A stretch of DNA of 21,074 bases, taken from JBALVT01 sp047612385. Lineage in GTDB: Bacteria > Pseudomonadota > Gammaproteobacteria > Pseudomonadales > Halieaceae. The position numbers and the translations under genes are program-made. Below the pieces are notes generated by a model that saw nothing but the letters and a program-made list of their open reading frames with translations, did no database searches and was not told where the DNA came from. Where the stretch lies: positions 1 to 21,074 of the forward strand of contig JBLGAR010000080.1 in NCBI GenBank assembly GCA_047612385.1, given 5' to 3'. Below, piece after piece: positions 1 through 8,868 of the stretch. Within the stretch, counting starts at the first letter, position 1. Every line of letters begins with the position of its first letter.

Positions 1-1392
1 ACCTCCATTACCGCCGAGAAAATCTTTCTCTTCTTCGGTGTACCGGCCACCCAAGGTCAGGGTTAACTGGTCGGTAAGCTCCCAATCAACAGAGATATAG
101 GCGGCGATTGATTCTGTTTCCTGCATTTGGCCGTTACTACTCAGGGTTGTTGCTGACAGCGGGAACGGAATCGAACCAATCAAAGACAAAACATGGTGCA
201 AGTGAGCAACATCCCATCTTTGTTCATAGTCGACATCAAAGCTATAAAGCCCAGCAACAACTTGGATGGGGCCTTCGAAATCGCTGGTAAATCGCAGTTC
301 GTGACTTTCCTGTTCCCAATCATTGAAGAAGTTCATGGTCAGTAAGTTCGATGGCGCCGCATCAAAGTGCTGGTTATTCTGTTCATCCATATCTCGACTG
401 GTCCCAATATAGGTCATCACGAAATTGTCGAACTCCCAGTTCGCCGTCAGGATGTAGGTGTCGTACTCGTTATCGCTGTCGTTAGTACCGTTTGCAGAGT
501 TACGGTTTGGGCCGTCAGTCGTGTTTGAGGCACAGTCCCCCAAAAAAGGAAGAAGGCAAGTAAGGTCATTAGGCTGGTTCGAGTTTACATAGGCACCCTG
601 ATCGCTCTCGTCCAGGGTTTTTTCGTAGTGGAACTGGATGTCGAAGTTTTCAGTTGGCTGCCACTTCACAGCAAATCCGTAGTTCTGAATGTCATCCCCG
701 CCCACATCCTGACCAAGTGTCGTATTTTTTACAAATCCGTCACTCTTGATTTGAGCAGCGAACAGTTTTACACCCAGTTGGTCTGCTATGATGGGTACGT
801 TTAGGACACCCTTGATATCTTCACGGCCATTCTCGTCGGTTGCGACGCTGAAATCGCCGCCCCAATCCATGGTCACATCACCGCGAATAATGTTGATCAA
901 CCCACCTGTGGTGTTTTTACCAAACAGAGTACCTTGAGGTCCGCGCAATATCTCTACACGCTTAATGTCGAAGTTCTGCATGAGTACGCCACTGGCTGTA
1001 CCCAAAAACATGCCATCCATCATGACGCCAATGGCTGGGTCAAGGCTCTTGTCAGTATCGAGGGTTCCGACACCGCGAATCGTTATGCCCGCGCCGCTGG
1101 CTATACCAGGTGAGCGCCGAATGTACAGGTTAGGAGCGTAGGTTTGCATGTCATCCAGCCTGCGCACACTAGCTTGCTTGAGTTCCTCACCCAGGGCCGA
1201 AACAGAGACTGCAACCTCCTGTATTGATTCACTCCGCTTTGTAGCCGTTACGATGACTTCCTCCAGCATAACGGCGCGGCTTTGCGCCAAAGCAGGCAAG
1301 CTGAGAAGGCCCGACGCTATCGCGGCAGCACAGGCACTGGCTAAAACATGCTTGGCTGTCTTGAGGTTTGATATCTTGAGTGGTTTCTTCAT
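1..1392 (-). CDS. TonB-dependent outer-membrane receptor, N-terminal part (runs off the left edge)
   Basis: The minus strand is open without a stop from ATG at 1392 to base 1 (464 codons), so the C-terminal part of the barrel lies outside the window. The start has an AAAGGA Shine-Dalgarno about 10 bases upstream. Residues 1-36 form a signal peptide ending Ala-Leu-Ala before Gln37. A TonB-box-like stretch LEEVIVTATKR follows at 43-53, then a plug domain with the RGPQGTLFGKNTTGG motif from about residue 150, then beta-barrel strands. A putative surface loop holds a Cys pair at 279 and 287. The family takes up siderophores, cobalamin, glycans or other large substrates using TonB-ExbBD energy. 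This 'EEVIVTA.KR' class is expanded in marine gammaproteobacteria and sphingomonads, and its substrate cannot be read from sequence. It is transcribed divergently from the molybdenum hydroxylase genes. Confidence 0.93.
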   Translation of the reverse strand, partial: MKKPLKISNLKTAKHVLASACAAAIASGLLSLPALAQSRAVMLEEVIVTATKRSESIQEVAVSVSALGEELKQASVRRLDDMQTYAPNLYIRRSPGIASGAGITIRGVGTLDTDKSLDPAIGVMMDGMFLGTASGVLMQNFDIKRVEILRGPQGTLFGKNTTGGLINIIRGDVTMDWGGDFSVATDENGREDIKGVLNVPIIADQLGVKLFAAQIKSDGFVKNTTLGQDVGGDDIQNYGFAVKWQPTENFDIQFHYEKTLDESDQGAYVNSNQPNDLTCLLPFLGDCASNTTDGPNRNSANGTNDSDNEYDTYILTANWEFDNFVMTYIGTSRDMDEQNNQHFDAAPSNLLTMNFFNDWEQESHELRFTSDFEGPIQVVAGLYSFDVDYEQRWDVAHLHHVLSLIGSIPFPLSATTLSSNGQMQETESIAAYISVDWELTDQLTLTLGGRYTEEEKDFLGGNGG

Positions 1393-1817
1393 CAGCACTT
1401 TTCCTTTATTAGTTTTATAGCTTTTGATTAAAAAGTTGGAGCGGCTTATTTTAATTTAGATCTACCCTAGCGGAGTCGCCCGAAGGACGGCGATGCCAAT
1501 GAACACATTTTGCTTCCGTTTATTTTTATAGGTGTATTGAGACTAATGACAATATAGAAAACAGTCAAGTTTGTTTTTTTGATAATTTACACATCCCTGG
1601 TGGCAATAGTGCACCTCTTTGCTCTGTCTGCGCTTGCAGCAATCATTCATACGAGCAATGATTGAGCTTCCGATGATGATACCGACAAACACTCGTCCAC
1701 ACTAGCTATCGCCCTCACATTGGGAACTTCAAAAATAGTACTGGCGATATTTTGGTGCTCAGCTAAATTTAAAGATCCAACCTCTCTCAAAACACCGTCA
1801 TTCTTTGAGGAAATGTC
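1393..1817. other. Divergent intergenic region between the receptor and the molybdenum hydroxylase genes
   Basis: This is 425 bases, AT-rich next to the receptor start, with only very short reading frames (12-18 codons) and no convincing gene. On the minus strand TTGACT (revcomp of 1563-1568), 17 bases, then TAGTCT (revcomp of 1540-1545) is a weak sigma-70-like candidate for the receptor and would give a leader of about 140 nt. On the plus strand no good -35/-10 pair stands out before the hydroxylase gene. An inverted repeat at 1640-1664 is listed separately. A 5-bp inverted repeat TCGCC/GGCGA lies near 1476-1493 and is too short to interpret. Confidence 0.5.
1640..1664. repeat. Perfect 8-bp-arm inverted repeat, possible operator
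   Basis: CAATCATT at 1640-1647 and its exact reverse complement AATGATTG at 1657-1664 are separated by 9 bases. The repeat ends about 150 bases before the hydroxylase start and lies upstream of both divergent genes. There is no T-tract, so it does not look like a terminator. The geometry would fit a dimeric regulator site, but no regulator gene lies beside it, so the function is inference. Confidence 0.45.
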
Positions 1818-2312
1818 ATGATCAAGCTCACATTGAACGGAAAACCGATTTCGGTCGACAGCCCTCCACAAACCCCGCTGCTATGGGTTATCAGGGACGA
1901 AGTTGGCCTCAAAGGTACTAAATTTGGCTGCGGGATAGCGATGTGCGGGGCCTGCACAGTTCATATCAATGGCAACGCCCAACGCTCTTGTATGATGCGG
2001 CTCTCCTCGGTGGAAAACGCCGATATACGAACAATAGAAGGCCTGGATAAACACCCGCTTCAAGCAGCCTGGGTTGAAGAGCAGGTGCCTCAGTGCGGGT
2101 ACTGCCAGTCCGGTCAGATTATGCAAGCCGCAACACTGCTGGCAGAAAACGCCAATCCGACCGACGCTGAAATCGAGGCCCACATGAATGGCAACCTGTG
2201 CCGTTGCATGTCCTACATTCGGATAAAGCGCGCCATTAAAAAAGCGGCGGCCTCTCAGCCCGGCACGGTGGCTATTTATGAGCCGGGCAGCTCTGGGAGT
2301 ATTGAGGTATGA
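1818..2312 (+). CDS. iorA: 2Fe-2S subunit of an isoquinoline 1-oxidoreductase-type molybdenum hydroxylase
   Basis: This is the small electron-transfer subunit of a xanthine dehydrogenase-family enzyme. All eight cluster cysteines are visible. Cys38, 43, 46 and 58 form the plant-ferredoxin-type cluster (GCGIAMCGAC). Cys93, 96, 128 and 130 form the helical-domain cluster (QCGYCQSGQ and NLCRC). At 164 residues it has the usual length of IorA-like subunits. ATG 1818 has GAGGA about 7 bases upstream. There is no export signal, so if the complex is periplasmic this subunit would have to be carried by its Tat-exported partner. Its stop overlaps the next start by four bases (ATGA), which indicates translational coupling. 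The family is secure. The substrate (N-heterocycle or aldehyde) is not, so the gene symbol denotes family only. Confidence 0.93.
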   Translation: MIKLTLNGKPISVDSPPQTPLLWVIRDEVGLKGTKFGCGIAMCGACTVHINGNAQRSCMMRLSSVENADIRTIEGLDKHPLQAAWVEEQVPQCGYCQSGQIMQAATLLAENANPTDAEIEAHMNGNLCRCMSYIRIKRAIKKAAASQPGTVAIYEPGSSGSIEV

Positions 2313-4588
2313 AAACAGCAAAAGAAGTTCAACAATTGCCACTGTCGCGTCGCTCTTTCCTGGTTGGCAGCGTAGGCGCCTCGCTCGTCATGGCCTTTGG
2401 ACAGCCTGGTTATGCGGCGCCTCCTAGCGAAACAGGAGACCTTTCCAATAAACGCTTCTCTCCGGCGGTCTGGTTCGAGATTGACGGTGAAGGCAATGTA
2501 AACATCAATGTTGCCCGGGCAGAAATGGGCCAGCATGTGGGCACGGCCTGGGCGCGAATCATTGCCGATGAGCTGGGTGCCGATTGGGATAAGGTTTCGA
2601 TTACCCATGTGGATACGGACCCAAAATGGGGCTATATGGTAACCGGCGGCTCATGGTCGGTGAACAAGAGCTTTTTCGAGCTGTCCAGAGCCGGGGCTGC
2701 GGGCAGAACCGTTTTACAAGAGGCGGCTGCCGCGTTGCTTAAACAACCTATCGCCAGCTGCCACGCCGAAAACGGTCGTGTGTCCTGCGGTGAAAAAAGT
2801 ATCAGCTTTGCCGAGATCGTCAGCCGTGGAAACATCGATCGCGTCTTCAGTGCAGATGAGCTGGCCGCACTTCCGGCGAAGCCGGCATCACAATATAAAA
2901 TGATGGGCAAAGAGACACAGGCTCTAGATATTCCAGCGAAGACTGACGGCACGGCTGTATTTGGAATTGATGTGGAATTGCCGGGCATGGTCTACGCGCG
3001 CCCTGTGATACCACCGACGCGCTACGGCAGCAAGATCCTCGCTGTCGACGAAACGAGGGCCGCGAAGGTTCCTGGTTACCTGGGTTACGAACGCATAGAA
3101 GACCCCAGCAATACGCTTCAGGGTTGGATAGCGGTTATCGCGGAAAGCTACCCCGGCGCCATCAAAGCAGCCGATGCGCTAGTGGTGAGTTACGAGGCGG
3201 GCCCTACCGCTAAAGTATCAGAGGCGGATATTCAGGCAGAGGGAAGCCGTCTGGTTGCAGACAAAGATGCGGGATACCTATTCATCGACAACGGTGATAT
3301 GGACAGTGCCAGGGCAAAAGCAGACACACAGTTGGAGGCGAGTTATCGCACCGCTTCAAATCTGCATTTTCAACTCGAACCCGTAAACGCCGTAGCAGAA
3401 CTGTCCGATGGTATCTGGCACATCCACACGGGCAGCCAGTGGCAATCCCTGACTTTGCCCCTCCTCGCTCTGGCACTGAAAGTTCCTGAGACTGACATTA
3501 TCATGCATCAGTATTTTCTCGGCGGGGGCTTTGGCCGAAGATTGTCGGGAGACTACACAATCCCCGCTGCGCTTACTGCCAAGGCACTAGGCCGGCCTGT
3601 GAAGATGGTTTTCACGCGCCCGGACGATTCACGATTTGATAGCATCCGCTCGCCCTCGGTGCAGCACTTTTCCGCTGCCATGGATGGAGGCCAACTGTTA
3701 GGCATAGAGCACGCCGCTACGGCCGGCTGGCCCACTAAAGCCATGGCACCGGGATTTTTGTTCGAAAGCCTGGATAAAAAAGGCAAGATCGACCCTTTCT
3801 CTAGCAGCGGCGCAGACCATTGGTACAGTTTGGAAAATCATCGGGTGCGCATGATCACCAATGAACTGGCGCAAAGTACTTTTTTGCCGGGCTGGTTGCG
3901 AGCCGTGGGAGCCGGTTGGATTGGCTGGGGCGTTGAGGGTTTTCTCGACGAAGTAGCGGTAGCGCTCGGGGAGGACCCCCTGGATCTACGTATTCGACTA
4001 TTAGATGGCGCCGATCATCAGGCAGGTGTTTCTCCTGTCAGCGTCGGCGGCGCCACAAGACTTGCGGCAGTACTTAAGAATCTAAAACGCCAGGGCAACT
4101 GGGGGCAGACTCTGCCCGAGGGAGAGGGGCTGGGTGTCGCCGCGTGCGCAGGCCAGGAACGCACTATGCCCACATGGGTTGGCTGTATCGCACATGTAAA
4201 GGTCGATAAAGACAGCGGCCTGATCACCGTCAAAAAATTGAGTGTACAAGTGGATTGCGGAACACTGGTACATCCAGATGGCGCCTTGGCACAACTGGAA
4301 AGCTCAGTGCTATGGGGATTGAGCCTGGCACTTCTCGAGGGCACCGAGATAGTCAACGGACAAGTCGCAGACAGCAACCTCGACACCTACACACCCCTGC
4401 GTATGGCGGATGTGCCAGAACTGGATATTCAATTTGTTGACAGCCAAGAGATGCCTGTTGGTCTGGGCGAACCCGGATTAGTCGTGGTGGGACCGGCTAT
4501 CGCCAACGCAGTCTATGCTGCGACCGGCGTACGTTTGCGGGACTTGCCTATGAAGCCCGAGCATTTACTGTCACAAATGTCGTCTTGA
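2309..4588 (+). CDS. iorB: Molybdopterin-binding subunit of an isoquinoline 1-oxidoreductase-type hydroxylase, Tat-exported
   Basis: This is the catalytic large subunit (759 residues) of a Mo hydroxylase, which inserts oxygen from water into a C-H bond and passes electrons to the 2Fe-2S subunit. The N-terminus has a twin-arginine signal: SRRSFLV with Arg14-Arg15, a hydrophobic stretch, and a cleavage region near Tyr-Ala-Ala at 35-37. This predicts folded export to the periplasm. The Mo-cofactor loop GGGFGRR is at 405-411. The C-terminal GLGEPG carries Glu721 at the expected catalytic-glutamate position, followed by the family's ANAVYAATG motif. The start overlaps the small-subunit stop by four bases and has GGGAG about 8 bases upstream. 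No c-type cytochrome subunit or XdhC-like maturation factor is in the window. It ends 17 bases from the convergent RND gene. Confidence 0.92.
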   Translation: MKTAKEVQQLPLSRRSFLVGSVGASLVMAFGQPGYAAPPSETGDLSNKRFSPAVWFEIDGEGNVNINVARAEMGQHVGTAWARIIADELGADWDKVSITHVDTDPKWGYMVTGGSWSVNKSFFELSRAGAAGRTVLQEAAAALLKQPIASCHAENGRVSCGEKSISFAEIVSRGNIDRVFSADELAALPAKPASQYKMMGKETQALDIPAKTDGTAVFGIDVELPGMVYARPVIPPTRYGSKILAVDETRAAKVPGYLGYERIEDPSNTLQGWIAVIAESYPGAIKAADALVVSYEAGPTAKVSEADIQAEGSRLVADKDAGYLFIDNGDMDSARAKADTQLEASYRTASNLHFQLEPVNAVAELSDGIWHIHTGSQWQSLTLPLLALALKVPETDIIMHQYFLGGGFGRRLSGDYTIPAALTAKALGRPVKMVFTRPDDSRFDSIRSPSVQHFSAAMDGGQLLGIEHAATAGWPTKAMAPGFLFESLDKKGKIDPFSSSGADHWYSLENHRVRMITNELAQSTFLPGWLRAVGAGWIGWGVEGFLDEVAVALGEDPLDLRIRLLDGADHQAGVSPVSVGGATRLAAVLKNLKRQGNWGQTLPEGEGLGVAACAGQERTMPTWVGCIAHVKVDKDSGLITVKKLSVQVDCGTLVHPDGALAQLESSVLWGLSLALLEGTEIVNGQVADSNLDTYTPLRMADVPELDIQFVDSQEMPVGLGEPGLVVVGPAIANAVYAATGVRLRDLPMKPEHLLSQMSS

Positions 4589-4605
4589 ATTTGGGCAAAA
4601 AAAGA

Positions 4606-7600
4606 CTAAGCATCATCCGAGTATGGCACCTTGAAAAAGATGGCATACAGCACCGGTACAAACAACAGCGTCAACAGGGTCGCAAAACCCAGGCCGGCCA
4701 TGATGGTGATCGACATATTGACGAAGAACACATCTTTTAACAGCGGAATAAGCCCCAGGATAGTAGTCGTTGCCGCCATTAACACCGGCCGCAGGCGGCT
4801 GACCGTAGAATCAAGTATTGCGTTCAGATGCTCTTTGCCCTCATCGATCTGTTGATCAATTTCTTCAATCAGCACGATGGCATTTTTGATCAGCAGCCCG
4901 ATCAAACTCAGTGCGCCGAGTAATGACATGAAGTCGAAAGCACCATCAAAAGTGAGCAACCCGGCGGTAATACCGACGATAGCCAAGGGTACCGTGAGCC
5001 AGATAATGAGCGGTTGCCTGACCTTGCCAAACAACAGAATGCTGACCAGAATCATCAAAATGAAGCCCATGGGGAGTACCGCTCCGAGACCGGCCTGGGC
5101 GTTGGCTGAATCCTCGTACTCACCGCCCCATGCAAGTTCATAGCCCGGAGGCAGGTCCATAGCCTCGATCTGCGGCTTGAGGCGATTGAACAAGGGCGTG
5201 GCGAGTTCACCGGTAGGATTACTACCGACGATAATGGTCTGGATACGGTTGCGTCCGCGAATAATGGTATTTTCGAATTCGGTTTCAAACCCGGTTACCA
5301 CCTGGGCGATGGGTACCGAGCGGCCATAGATTGGGCTGAACACCCGTATATCCTGAATATGGCCTACATCTCCCCGCTCTTCTTCCGGCGGTCGCAACTT
5401 GATCGGCAACATGCGAATTCCGTCTCGGTATAAGCCGACATCCATGCCTTCAAAGGCCTGTTTCAATGCGTCCGCCAGGTCTTCCCGGCTCACGCCCAAC
5501 TGCCTAGCGACGGATTCATTGAATATGGGTTTAACCAGTGGCGCCGGCTGACGCCAGTCGTCATTAATCTCTTTGGCCTGTGGATCGGCGCGCATAATGG
5601 CCTTAGCCTGCTCTGCCAGGCCGCGCAATACCTTCTCGTCTGGACCAGAGAAGCGAGCCTCGATTTTGCCGTCCCGTCCGGGGCCAACGCGGAAGGCCTT
5701 GATTATCGGATCCAATTGCGGGTAGTTGTTCCGCATATGATCTTGCACAGCAGGCCAGATGCGCGCTATTTGCTCGCGGTTCTGTGTTTGCACGATAATT
5801 TGGGCATAGGCTGGGCTGGCTTCCTTGGGCTCATACGTCAGAGCGAAGCGGGCATCACCGCCCCCAACCAGAGAAACGGTATGCTGCACACCCTCTTGCT
5901 CGCGCAAGAACCTGGAAATTTCCAGGGTGTGCTGGCGGGTAACCCGGATATCGGTTCCCTCTGGCTCCCAGACGTCCACGAAAAACATGGGTGTGTTGGA
6001 ATCTGGGAAAAAGCCACTCTTAATGTAGCCGAAACCCGCTGCTGCGCTCACGAACAATGCAATGGCAACGCCCACCGCCAGCCAGCGCACCTTGATTATG
6101 GCTTTTAGTATTTTGCGAAATTTCAGGAAAAAACCTTTGTCATAGGGACTTCCACCCGCGTCACCTCCGACCTTGGGTTTCATAAACATGGCGCACAACA
6201 AAGGCGTGGTACTCACCGCGGTAATCCACGAAAGTGACAAGGAAATAAGGATTACGTAGAACAGCGAGCTGGCGAACTCACCGGTATTGTCTGTGGACAA
6301 CCCAATTGCAGAGAATGCCAGAATGCCAATGACTGTGCCGCCGAGCAACGGCCACTTGGTTTTAGCCACCGCCTCGCTGGCCGCTTGGGTGGGATTCATG
6401 CCCGCCTCAATGCGAATCAGCATGCCCTCGGCGACGACAATGGCATTGTCTACCAGCATGCCCAGAGCGATCACCAGCGCACCCAATGATATGCGCTGCA
6501 ACTCAATACCGTACAACTGCATAATCAACAAAGTACCCGACACTGTGACTAGCAGCACCGCGCCAATAATCAGACCCGACGTAATGCCCATAAACAACAG
6601 CAGTACTGCAATAACAATGGCGATGGCCTGGCCAACACTGACGACAAAGCTATTGACCGACTTCTTTACCTCGACGGGTTGGTTGTATATAAGATTCATA
6701 TCCATCCCCACCGGTATGGTGGGGATGAGCTCACGAAAACGTTTTTCTATCACGTCTCCAACAGCCACCACGTTCTTACCGGGCAACATGGAAATACCCA
6801 TCGTCAACGCCGGCTGGCCATTAAAGTAAATCAGCTTACTCGGCACCTCGATATAAGACCGCTTGATAGTGGAAATATCTTTCAGGTAAAACAATTTTTT
6901 GTCATCAGTGCTGATCAGCAGGTCGCCGATGTCCTGCACGGACGCTGATTCACCGGTAGGATGTATGCGGATATAGTCTGATCCGACCCGAACGCGGCCG
7001 GCGTCGGAGACGACATTCTGCGATGCCAAAACTGACGCGATTTTCTGGAAAGAAACACCCAGTTCCGCGGCACGAGTGCGAGATACTTCCAGATAGGCTA
7101 CCTCCTGTTGTGCGCCACCGATGGCTATTTTCTTGACTCCTGGTACCAGCACCAGCTGATTCTTAATCGCATCGGCGGTATCTTTGAGGTCACGGTAGGT
7201 GTATCCATCGCCGGTTAGTGCCATGTATATGCCATACACATCACCAAAATCATCGACGATAACGGGCGCCTGAGCACCGGCGGGGAGTTTGTGCTTCATG
7301 TCCGCTATCTTGCGCCGCAGTTCGTCGTAGATATCGGGAAAGTCGTCGGCCTTGTACTCGTCCTTGAATTCGATAGTGAGATCCGACATGCCAGGGCGCG
7401 AAATAGACATTCTGATACGTTTCAACTGACCCATCAGTTGGAGCGATTCTTCCAGATGATAGGTCACCTCATCTTGTACTTCCCGTGCGGTAGCACCGGG
7501 ATAATAGGTGATGATTTTGGCCTGCTTAATGGTGAAACTGGGGTCTTCCAGTTTCCCCATTTTCGCAAATCCATAAGCGCCGCCGACCACCATGATGATG

Positions 7601-7653
7601 ACCAGCAACCATGAAACGACCTTGTTTTCGACTGAATAAGCACCGATATCCAT
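4606..7653 (-). CDS. RND efflux pump permease (HAE/AcrB superfamily)
   Basis: This inner-membrane proton-driven transporter has 1015 residues, the usual size for AcrB-like pumps. It shows TM1 at about 11-30, a large periplasmic domain, TM2-6 at about 335-490, a second periplasmic domain, and TM8-12 in the last 170 residues. In TM4 the proton-relay segment reads MLVDNAIVV. Asp402 matches AcrB Asp407, but the AcrB Asp408 position is Asn403. TM10 keeps the lysine (LLIKNAIVL, about Lys923). ATG 7653 has AAAGG about 9 bases upstream. It lies 29 bases downstream of its adaptor gene, so the two are almost certainly co-transcribed. It resembles the less-studied RND pumps with short N-termini and sequence MGKLEDP more than AcrB itself. 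No outer-membrane channel gene adjoins it. The substrate is unknown. Confidence 0.93.
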   Translation of the reverse strand: MDIGAYSVENKVVSWLLVIIMVVGGAYGFAKMGKLEDPSFTIKQAKIITYYPGATAREVQDEVTYHLEESLQLMGQLKRIRMSISRPGMSDLTIEFKDEYKADDFPDIYDELRRKIADMKHKLPAGAQAPVIVDDFGDVYGIYMALTGDGYTYRDLKDTADAIKNQLVLVPGVKKIAIGGAQQEVAYLEVSRTRAAELGVSFQKIASVLASQNVVSDAGRVRVGSDYIRIHPTGESASVQDIGDLLISTDDKKLFYLKDISTIKRSYIEVPSKLIYFNGQPALTMGISMLPGKNVVAVGDVIEKRFRELIPTIPVGMDMNLIYNQPVEVKKSVNSFVVSVGQAIAIVIAVLLLFMGITSGLIIGAVLLVTVSGTLLIMQLYGIELQRISLGALVIALGMLVDNAIVVAEGMLIRIEAGMNPTQAASEAVAKTKWPLLGGTVIGILAFSAIGLSTDNTGEFASSLFYVILISLSLSWITAVSTTPLLCAMFMKPKVGGDAGGSPYDKGFFLKFRKILKAIIKVRWLAVGVAIALFVSAAAGFGYIKSGFFPDSNTPMFFVDVWEPEGTDIRVTRQHTLEISRFLREQEGVQHTVSLVGGGDARFALTYEPKEASPAYAQIIVQTQNREQIARIWPAVQDHMRNNYPQLDPIIKAFRVGPGRDGKIEARFSGPDEKVLRGLAEQAKAIMRADPQAKEINDDWRQPAPLVKPIFNESVARQLGVSREDLADALKQAFEGMDVGLYRDGIRMLPIKLRPPEEERGDVGHIQDIRVFSPIYGRSVPIAQVVTGFETEFENTIIRGRNRIQTIIVGSNPTGELATPLFNRLKPQIEAMDLPPGYELAWGGEYEDSANAQAGLGAVLPMGFILMILVSILLFGKVRQPLIIWLTVPLAIVGITAGLLTFDGAFDFMSLLGALSLIGLLIKNAIVLIEEIDQQIDEGKEHLNAILDSTVSRLRPVLMAATTTILGLIPLLKDVFFVNMSITIMAGLGFATLLTLLFVPVLYAIFFKVPYSDDA

Positions 7654-7682
7654 AGCTGTAACCTTTCTAAATGGTTTGTCAG

Positions 7683-8816
7683 CTATTGCTGATTGGTGGC
7701 CGGAAGAACTTCAACCCGAGGTTCAGCCTGTTCGTTCTCTGCCATCAAGGTAACTTTCATTCCCTCTGACAGAAAACCGGCGCCCGCGGTTACAATGCGC
7801 ATGCCACTGGATAGCCCGCCAGTGACTTGCATGCTGGAACCCAGCATGCGCCCCACAGATACTTTTTGCTGATGCACCCGCATGGTCTTTTCATCAACTT
7901 GCCACACCCGAGCGTCTAAACCAGCATCTGCCGTTACTGCGCTAACCGGCACATAGTGGATCACCCCTTCTGTAATGACTTTTGAAAAATCCACGCTGAC
8001 ATTGGCGGTCATGCCCGGGAGAATGAGCAACTCTTCTTGCTGCGGTAAACTAAAAGTCACTTCGAAGGTCTGGGTTTTGGAGTCGGCACGCTTACTCACT
8101 TCTTTAAAAGTCAGCGGAAACTCCTGCTCAGTTACCGCATCAAACGAGGCTGTAACATCTATTTTTTGCTGGTTTGATGCTGCGGTGCTGCCTTGTGGTA
8201 GATGCAGTATGAGGCCTTCGGGTATGTCGAATTTAACCAGCAGCGAAGTCTGGTCAATCATAGAAAACACCGGCTGCTTAGCCTGCACTTCTTCGAACGC
8301 CTCCACTTGCCGACTGGCCACGCTGCCGACGAAAGGCGCTTTCAAACTGGTGTAACTCAAGTTTTGCTGTGCCTGTTCGAGTGCCGCATCGGCGCTTTTG
8401 AAATCGGCGTTGATCTGGTCATAGTCGCGTTGTGAGATCGCGCCGGATTTAACCAGCTCCGTGGCGCGTTCGAAGTTCTTTTGCGTACGCTCATAGATTG
8501 CTTGCTTATCTTTTAACGCAAGACGATATTCAGTTTGATCCAGTTGCGCCAGCAGCTGCCCCTTACTGACATCCTCTCCTTCTTTAACCTCCAGCTTCAG
8601 GACTTTTCCCGCCACTCTAAAGGACAGTTCAGCCTTGTTGGCAGAATCTATGCGACCGGGAAAACTGCGCAGGTTGCCGCCATCGGGGCCCTCTACCAGC
8701 ATGCTTTTAACCGGTCTTGCCACTTCGGATAGGAGCTCCGGTGGCGGCTCACTGCATCCAGCCAGGGTGAAAATAGACAGTGTTGCTAACTGTAAATACC
8801 AGGGGAAATCTTTCAT
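7683..8816 (-). CDS. RND periplasmic adaptor (membrane fusion) lipoprotein
   Basis: This 377-residue adaptor would link the RND pump encoded next to an outer-membrane channel. I place the start at ATG 8816, not the longer ORF start at 8903. The longer version overlaps the upstream gene and buries the signal peptide, while from 8816 the protein starts with a lipoprotein signal ending Leu-Ala-Gly-Cys21. An AGGA lies about 12 bases upstream, a rather long spacing. After the acylated Cys come the barrel-sandwich/lipoyl half-motif (FRVAGKVLKLEVKEGEDV), a heptad-rich alpha-hairpin, the second lipoyl half (YTSLKAPFVGSVASRQ) and the beta-barrel and membrane-proximal domains. Ser at position +2 does not give the Asp inner-membrane retention signal. 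It is the middle gene of the three-gene minus-strand run. Confidence 0.9.
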   Translation of the reverse strand: MKDFPWYLQLATLSIFTLAGCSEPPPELLSEVARPVKSMLVEGPDGGNLRSFPGRIDSANKAELSFRVAGKVLKLEVKEGEDVSKGQLLAQLDQTEYRLALKDKQAIYERTQKNFERATELVKSGAISQRDYDQINADFKSADAALEQAQQNLSYTSLKAPFVGSVASRQVEAFEEVQAKQPVFSMIDQTSLLVKFDIPEGLILHLPQGSTAASNQQKIDVTASFDAVTEQEFPLTFKEVSKRADSKTQTFEVTFSLPQQEELLILPGMTANVSVDFSKVITEGVIHYVPVSAVTADAGLDARVWQVDEKTMRVHQQKVSVGRMLGSSMQVTGGLSSGMRIVTAGAGFLSEGMKVTLMAENEQAEPRVEVLPATNQQ

Positions 8817-8868
8817 CTGATCTAAAGGTCCTTGCGAGTTAATTATTACGGTATTAAAACTAGAACGG

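Noticed and set aside
1647..1871. 74-codon minus-strand frame in the divergent gap
   Set aside because: It overlaps the start of the 2Fe-2S subunit gene, has no Shine-Dalgarno, no recognisable domain and an atypical composition.
1881..2342. 153-codon minus-strand frame opposite the 2Fe-2S subunit
   Set aside because: It is antisense to a conserved eight-cysteine protein, and its composition is that of a reverse-frame shadow.
4582..4606. GTCTT/AAGAC inverted repeat with an A-run between the convergent genes
   Set aside because: Five-base arms with a 15-base loop are too weak to call a terminator in either direction.
5716..6108. 130-codon plus-strand frame inside the RND permease gene
   Set aside because: It lies antisense to a full-length conserved transporter and has no domain or ribosome site.
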